From JAAZVM01 sp041642635 (GTDB lineage Bacteria > Patescibacteriota > Gracilibacteria > BD1-5 > UBA6164), in contig JBEPWB010000008.1 in assembly GCA_041642635.1 (NCBI GenBank), forward strand, positions 1 to 34,588: a stretch of 34,588 nucleotides of DNA. The letters run 5' to 3'. The notes under the pieces are model-generated. The model ran no database searches. It was not told the DNA's origin and saw only the letters and a list, made by a program, of their open reading frames with translations. The position numbers were made by a program, and so were the translations under genes. This document shows, piece after piece, positions 30,080-34,588 of the stretch (its first letter is position 1; each line of letters starts with the position of its first letter).

Positions 30080-32425
30080 ATGAATACTACGGCATCTATA
30101 AAATATTTATGATGAATTGAAACTGGTGATTTTGAAAATGTTGATTATAAAAATCTTACATGAAGTGCGACTCTTGCAACTTTTAATAGTGATTTGAAAA
30201 ATGTATCTGTATTAATAGATTATGGATCTTTTCAAGGTTGAAAAAACGATTTAGATGCTAATGAAAAACTAGATAAAGAAGCTTTGGGTTCTGATATGAT
30301 GGTTTTGACTCATGCACATATGGATCATTGTGGTAGAGTTCCTTTTTTGGTTAAAAATGGTTATAATAAGCCAATTTATGCTACAAAAATTACTGCACTT
30401 CAAGCCCAAAAAATGCTTTTGGATTATGTTTCTATTATGAAAGATACAATAGAAAAAATTCAATCAAGAAATAATAAGTTCGCAAATAAATTCAAATCTT
30501 ATCTGTATATTATTGAGTCTTATGAAAAAATATATTCTCCAAAAATATCAAAAGAAGATACTAAAAAATTGAAACAAGCTTTGGAGAAAAAATACCCAAA
30601 TGAAAATTTACAAGAATTATTCAAGGAAGCAAAGGCTGTTTGTGAAGAATATAAAGTTTATAGTTTTGAAGATATACAAAATCAATTAACAAGAGTTCCA
30701 GAATTACTTTTTGATGATCAAGATGTAGAAAAAACTATGTGACTTATCAAATATCTAGAATTTTGAGAAGAAAAAACTCTGAATGATTCTTATTATATAG
30801 ATAAATATACTTCAAATACTTTATCTGATATTCTAGAAAAAGTAAAAAATTGATTTAATGAAGATATTAGTGTTGATATAAATATTTTTTCAAAAATTAG
30901 GGAAGAATTAGATAAAAAAATAAGTATTACAAAAAATGCTTTATTAGAAAATCAAGAAATAGAACAAAGGAATACAAAGCTTTGAAATGATTTAGAAGAA
31001 GCTTTATGAATTATTAATTTAGTTGATAAAGAAGAAACTCCTGAACTTTATTCTAATCATATTGAAACAGAAGAATATTATAATGCACAAGAATTATTAA
31101 AAGAACATTCTATAGAAGATATAGAAGAAATTGAAGACTGTTTGGAAAAAAAATATCATATTGAATATGATTTAAATTTTTTGAATAAAGTAAAAAAACA
31201 ATTAAAACATAGAATAAAAACAAGCGAAGATAAAAACAAAAAAATAATTGATTCTATAAAATTAAGATTTTTAGAAGCTGGTCACATAGAATGAAGTGTT
31301 CAAGCTTTAGTTACGGTAGTTACTGAAGATATTGGAAGTATATTATCAAAAAAATCAAATCTTTCAGTTTCATGATTTAAGAAAAAAACAAATAAACATA
31401 CAAACTTTTTGTTTTCTTGAGATTTATGAAGAATAAAACAACCAAATATTTCTTGAACTCCAGAGAATTCTGAATTAAAACTAGATTATATTCAAATGGA
31501 ATCTACTTACGCTGATAGAGTTCATCCTGATAGAATTAAAGAAGTAAATAATTTTTTTGACGCGATAGAAAAAGCACCAGCAAAAGTTGTAATTCCAGCA
31601 TTTTCTATGCAAAGAACTCAAGAAGTTCTAATTACTCTTATTGAAAGAATGCTAGAAGATAAATGATCAAGTGATGAATTGATTGAGTTAAAAGAAGAAC
31701 TAAACAAAACAAGGGATGAATATAATTCTTTAATTGATAAAACATCTAATGAAGCAATATCATTAAAATCAGCAATTGAATTGATTAAAAAAGATATAGC
31801 AGAAGTTAAGAAATCTAGTTTTTTCCAAAGAATAGTTTTAGATTCTCCATTAAGTAAGGAAATAACGTCTATTTATATAAATCATTTAGGTGAAAAATAT
31901 AATTTATTAGATCCAAATACTCAAATAAAATTATTTGGTAGAGAAGTAATTGAATATATTTCTACAAAAGATGAACAAGAAGCATTATATGCTTGAAAAA
32001 GAAAAAATTTAAAAGAAATAATTGTTACATCTTCGTGAATGTGTGAATGATGAGCTGTTGTTAGTCATTTAGAAAGAAATCTTCAAAATTCTCGTTCTAC
32101 AATTATTTTTTCTGGATATACTCCACCTAATTCTAGATGAGGAAAAATTAAAGCAAAAGAACCAGTTTCTATAGAATGAAATGTATTTGATGTTAAATGT
32201 AGAGTTGTAGATATAAAAGCATTTTCAGGACACATCGACCAAGAAGAAATACTTGAATATTTGAATAATTCAAGCATTAATAGATGAGCTACAATTGCTC
32301 TTAATCACTGAACTGATGTTCGTAGTGTTTTAGCAGAAAAAATTCAATCTGAAGTTATAAAAACTAGAAGATCAATCAAAACTGTAATCCCAAATCTAGG
32401 AGATACTGTTGAAATAAAAATATAA
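30080..32425 (+). CDS. Metallo-beta-lactamase/beta-CASP ribonuclease (RNase J/CPSF-like) with large insertions
   Basis: 781 aa, ATG 30080, TAA 32423. The metal-binding HxHxDH motif is LTHAHMDHCGR (His78, His80, Asp82, His83); FLFSGDLGR supplies the next metal Asp, and beta-CASP motifs follow (KVVIPAFSMQRTQEVL, IVTSSGMCEGG, TIIFSGYTPPNSRGG, FSGHIDQEEILEYL). Members process or degrade RNA; the GMCEGG-type signature matches the CPSF/YSH1-like branch rather than classical RNase J. The usual size is ~420-460 aa (CPSF-like) or ~550 (RNase J). The excess comes from a charged helical insertion of ~270 residues between HxHxDH and GDLGR and a second coiled-coil insertion (EELNKTRDEYNSLID region, ~530-580). 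It is convergent with the small HAD gene. Confidence 0.92.
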
Positions 32426-32453
32426 AAAAAGTAGCTTTTAAGCTACTTTTTTT
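32424..32453. terminator. Bidirectional terminator containing two stop codons
   Basis: A 14-bp perfect stem (32424-32437 with 32440-32453). The + strand stop (32423-32425) overlaps its left edge and the minus-strand HAD stop (32438-32440) spans the loop, so the two convergent genes are separated by only 12 bases. Confidence 0.78.
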
Positions 32454-33013
32454 ATATTTGGACTAGAATAATTATTTTGCATTTCTACAAACATAACTTC
32501 AACAGTTGTTCATAAAAAATCTTCTATAATACTTTTATTTTCTACAAAATAAACTGGTCTATCTTCATAAACTGTAATTTTATTTGGAATAAATCCCAAA
32601 TCTTCAACCACATATCTAATTGTTTCAAGTATTTTTTTAGAAGCGTGATCAACAACAATATACTTTAATTTATCGCTAATTCAAGTTGCTTGCATTTTTT
32701 TATCTTGAATATCTTTGTATCAAGCTGTCAAAACCAAGTCATGATTTTCTCTTAATTTTGAAAAAATTTCTTGAGGGAATTCTTTTCAAACGTAATGTTC
32801 TTCAATATATTTATCAAGTCATAAAGTAGATAAAATCATATCATTTCAAGCATTTCATCTGTTAGTTCTAAGAATTTCAGATTTTTCTAATTGTTCAGCT
32901 CTACAAAAAATAGTATCATCAAAGTCACAAATTATCAAATCAATATCTTTTTTTTCTAGTGAATTTTTTAAATCTTGTAATTTTTCAATATCTTTTTCTA
33001 TATCTACTTTCAT
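32438..33013 (-). CDS. Small HAD-like phosphatase
   Basis: 191 aa, ATG 33013, TAA 32438. Motif I LIICDFDDTIF (Asp30, Asp32), motif II LVLTAGYKD and a motif III/IV-like VYEDRPVYF are visible, with little room for a cap domain, as in small class III-like HAD proteins. A ~25-residue helical N-terminus (MKVDIEKDIEKLQDLKNSLE) precedes the core. The canonical DD/GD of motif IV appears as ED(R). The substrate is unknown. It is convergent with and almost touching the RNase J-like gene. Confidence 0.82.
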
Positions 33014-33088
33014 ATTCCAAATAAATAATAATTATAATAATAAAAATATAATATTTATTCTAGAAAATTCAAATAAAAATTAATCAAA

Positions 33089-33131
33089 ATAAAAAGAGAC
33101 CGGTCTCAATTTGAGACCGGTCTCTTTTTAT
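33089..33131. terminator. Nested GC-rich palindrome, bidirectional terminator
   Basis: A 21-bp perfect stem with one central base (33110), A5 at the left and T5 at the right. Each arm contains GAGACCGGTCTC, itself a perfect 12-bp palindrome (33096-33107 and 33113-33124), so alternative cruciforms are possible. It is far more GC-rich than its surroundings and shares ACCGGTCTC with the hairpin at 18793-18822. It is placed downstream of ileS and upstream of the small HAD gene. Confidence 0.65.
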
Positions 33132-33134
33132 ATA

Positions 33135-33246
33135 ACAAAAAATTACTAAAAAAAATTATTTCTCGAAAGCGGTTCAAGTAATTGGGAGTTATTAATACCA
33201 AGTTTTATTACCGCTCTCAAAATAATTTTTTTTGTAATTTTTTTGT
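33135..33246. repeat. Long imperfect inverted repeat (~38-bp arms)
   Basis: The left arm 33135-33173 (ending CTCGAAAGCGGT) pairs with the right arm 33210-33246 (starting ACCGCTCTC) over nearly the whole length with a few bulges, enclosing a 36-nt loop. The inner six base pairs, AGCGGT/ACCGCT, are GC-rich. It lies 22 bases after the ileS stop. It could be the 3' end of the ileS transcript, a structured RNA or a small palindromic mobile element; there is no coding potential. Confidence 0.55.
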
Positions 33247-33268
33247 ATTATATAAAATTTATTAGATT

Positions 33269-34588
33269 TTATTTTTTTAATTTTAAATTTATATTTAATT
33301 CCTCTATTTCTAGGTCTTTATCAATATCTGAATTTTCTAAATTATTAACAATTTTAGATAAAGTTTCTGATTCAATATATTCTTTGAAATCATTAATTAT
33401 TTCATTACATCATGAAATACTAACTTGTATTCTATCATCAACTTTGTAATCTGCTTCTTTTCTAGATTCTTGAATATGTCTAACTATATCTCTAACATAT
33501 CATTCGTTTTTTAGTTCTGGAGTAATATTAGTATCCATAGAAATTACCATTCAAAAACCAGATTCTATTTCTAAGTTTGAATCTCAAGCTTCGTAAACTA
33601 GCTCAAAATCTCACGCTTCTAGTTCAAAATTTCAAACTACAACATTTCAATTTTCTAGTTCTGTAAAGTTTCAAGATTTTGCTTCACTCATTATAAATTT
33701 TACATCTTTACCAAATTTTGGTCATATATTTCTACCGTTTGGTTTACAAACTTTTTTTGCTAATGCAGTTCATTCAACAACCAAAACTTCTTTTACATTA
33801 AGTTCTTCTTTTATTATTTCTTTGTAATAATCATCAAGTTCATCAGTAATAGTGATTGAGTTAAGTGGTTGTCTAACTCTGATTTTTGAATTTGCTCTAA
33901 AAGCTAATCAAAGAGTAATAATTTTTTGAATTTTATCTGTATCTTTGTTTAATTCTAGGTTTATAAGATTTTCATCATATTTTGGAAAATCAGCCAAATG
34001 TACAGATTGTTCACCAGTTAAATTTTTGTAAATATATTCACTTACAAAAGGCATAAATGGAGCTATTATTTTTGTAACTTGAACAAGTGCAAAGTAAAGT
34101 GTTTCGTATGCTTCTAATTTATCACCGTCGTTTTCAGTTTTCCAAAATCTTTTTCTAGATCTTCTAACATACCAATTAGTCAAATTGTCCATAAATTTTA
34201 CTATTGGTTTTGCTGCTTCGTTCAGTTTGTATTCTTCAAAACCTTTTCAAACTTCTTTTGTTAACTCGTTTAACTCAGAAATTAGCCATTTATCTAAGTT
34301 GTTAGATAGATTATTTTTGTCTAATCATTTTGGTTCAAAATTATCAATATTAGCATAAGTTGTAAAAAAACTATAAGTATTCCAAAAAGGTAAAATAACT
34401 TTTTTTATTACTTCCTCAACTCATGATTCCATAAATCTCAAATCTTGCGCTTCAACTACTGGAGAATTCATTAGATAAAATCTCATTGCATCAGCTCAAT
34501 ATTTATCAAAAATTAATTGTGGATCTGGATAATTTTGTTTTGATTTTGACATTTTGTGACCATCTTCTGCTAAAACTATTCAGTTAAC
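33269..34588 (-). CDS. ileS: Isoleucyl-tRNA synthetase, C-terminal part (5' end outside window)
   Basis: The last 439 codons of ileS; TAA at 33269, frame open to the window edge. It charges tRNA-Ile in the cytoplasm. The class I KMSKS loop (HKMSKSKQN) is at fragment residues ~11-19, then YGADAMRFYLMNSP, the anticodon-binding domain with TNWYVRRSRKRFWK (typical of IleRS), and RVRQPLNSITI. The wording and lack of the C-terminal Cys4 zinc finger favour the archaeal/eukaryotic-like IleS2 type, which is naturally mupirocin-tolerant. The C-terminus EELNINLKLKK is normal in length for that type. Confidence 0.93.

Noticed and set aside
33135..33246. tRNA-like fold at the long inverted repeat
   Set aside because: It has a GGTTCAAGT string but no acceptor stem, anticodon arm or T-arm geometry; it is a simple long inverted repeat.
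1..34588. UGA as Trp (Mycoplasma-type code 4) or as selenocysteine
   Set aside because: TGA falls at obligatory glycine positions in many P-loops and active sites and is far too frequent for selenocysteine; TGG is still used for conserved Trp.
1..34588. CRISPR array, transposase or IS element
   Set aside because: No regularly spaced direct repeats, no transposase motifs and no terminal repeats flanking a gene were seen.

Overview
This is a very AT-rich bacterial window in which TGA is read as a sense codon. Long reading frames on both strands are broken only by TGA, and TGA falls where glycine is obligatory: the MurC P-loop GTHGKS, both ClpC Walker A loops, the PBP KTG box, MetAP and the peptidyl-tRNA hydrolase GLGNPG motif. 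TGG still encodes tryptophan (for example PAKW in the peroxiredoxin). This is genetic code 25 (UGA = Gly), known from Candidatus Gracilibacteria and Absconditabacteria (SR1), so the window almost certainly comes from one of those Patescibacteria/CPR lineages. I re-translated everything by eye with only TAA and TAG as stops; standard-code ORFs here are fragments of genes or shadows.

Layout. 1-2756: 3' part of a giant Ig-like surface protein on +, tail-to-tail with a full-length paralogue (2838-5633, -). That paralogue ends a minus-strand cluster running from 10770: pth, murC, a lone RnfD/NqrB-like membrane protein, a small single-pass protein, a large exported protein with a C-terminal membrane anchor, and the giant paralogue. 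10889-11824 (+) is a HAD-family phosphatase. 16485 to 11872 (-) holds two exported proteins of unknown function, methionine aminopeptidase and a tyrosine recombinase. 17103-18764 (-) is a type IV pilin-like protein with a very large C-terminal passenger whose distal third is visibly richer in GC. 18924-21488 (-) is ClpC, divergent from a small YtxH-like protein (21656-22147, +). 22201-22818 (-) is a 2-Cys peroxiredoxin. 27619 to 22939 (-) carries an LCP (LytR-CpsA-Psr) ligase followed by a class A penicillin-binding protein. 27723-28055 (-) is YbaB/EbfC, divergent from an acidic coiled-coil protein. 29920 to 29007 (-) is a pair of unrecognised small genes. 30080-32425 (+) is an RNase J/CPSF-like metallo-beta-lactamase with large insertions, convergent with a small HAD protein. 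The 3' 440 codons of ileS close the window.

The content is mostly envelope construction (MurC, LCP, PBP1A, anchored and secreted surface proteins, pilin) plus housekeeping protein and RNA turnover, typical of a small-genome, host-attached CPR bacterium that makes its own peptidoglycan and displays many unusual surface proteins. Regulation seems very compact: intergenic spacers are short, almost every transcription unit ends in a long near-perfect AT palindrome that often contains the stop codon of the neighbouring convergent gene, and I see no convincing Shine-Dalgarno sequence before any start. No tRNA, rRNA, CRISPR array, transposase or restriction system was recognised.
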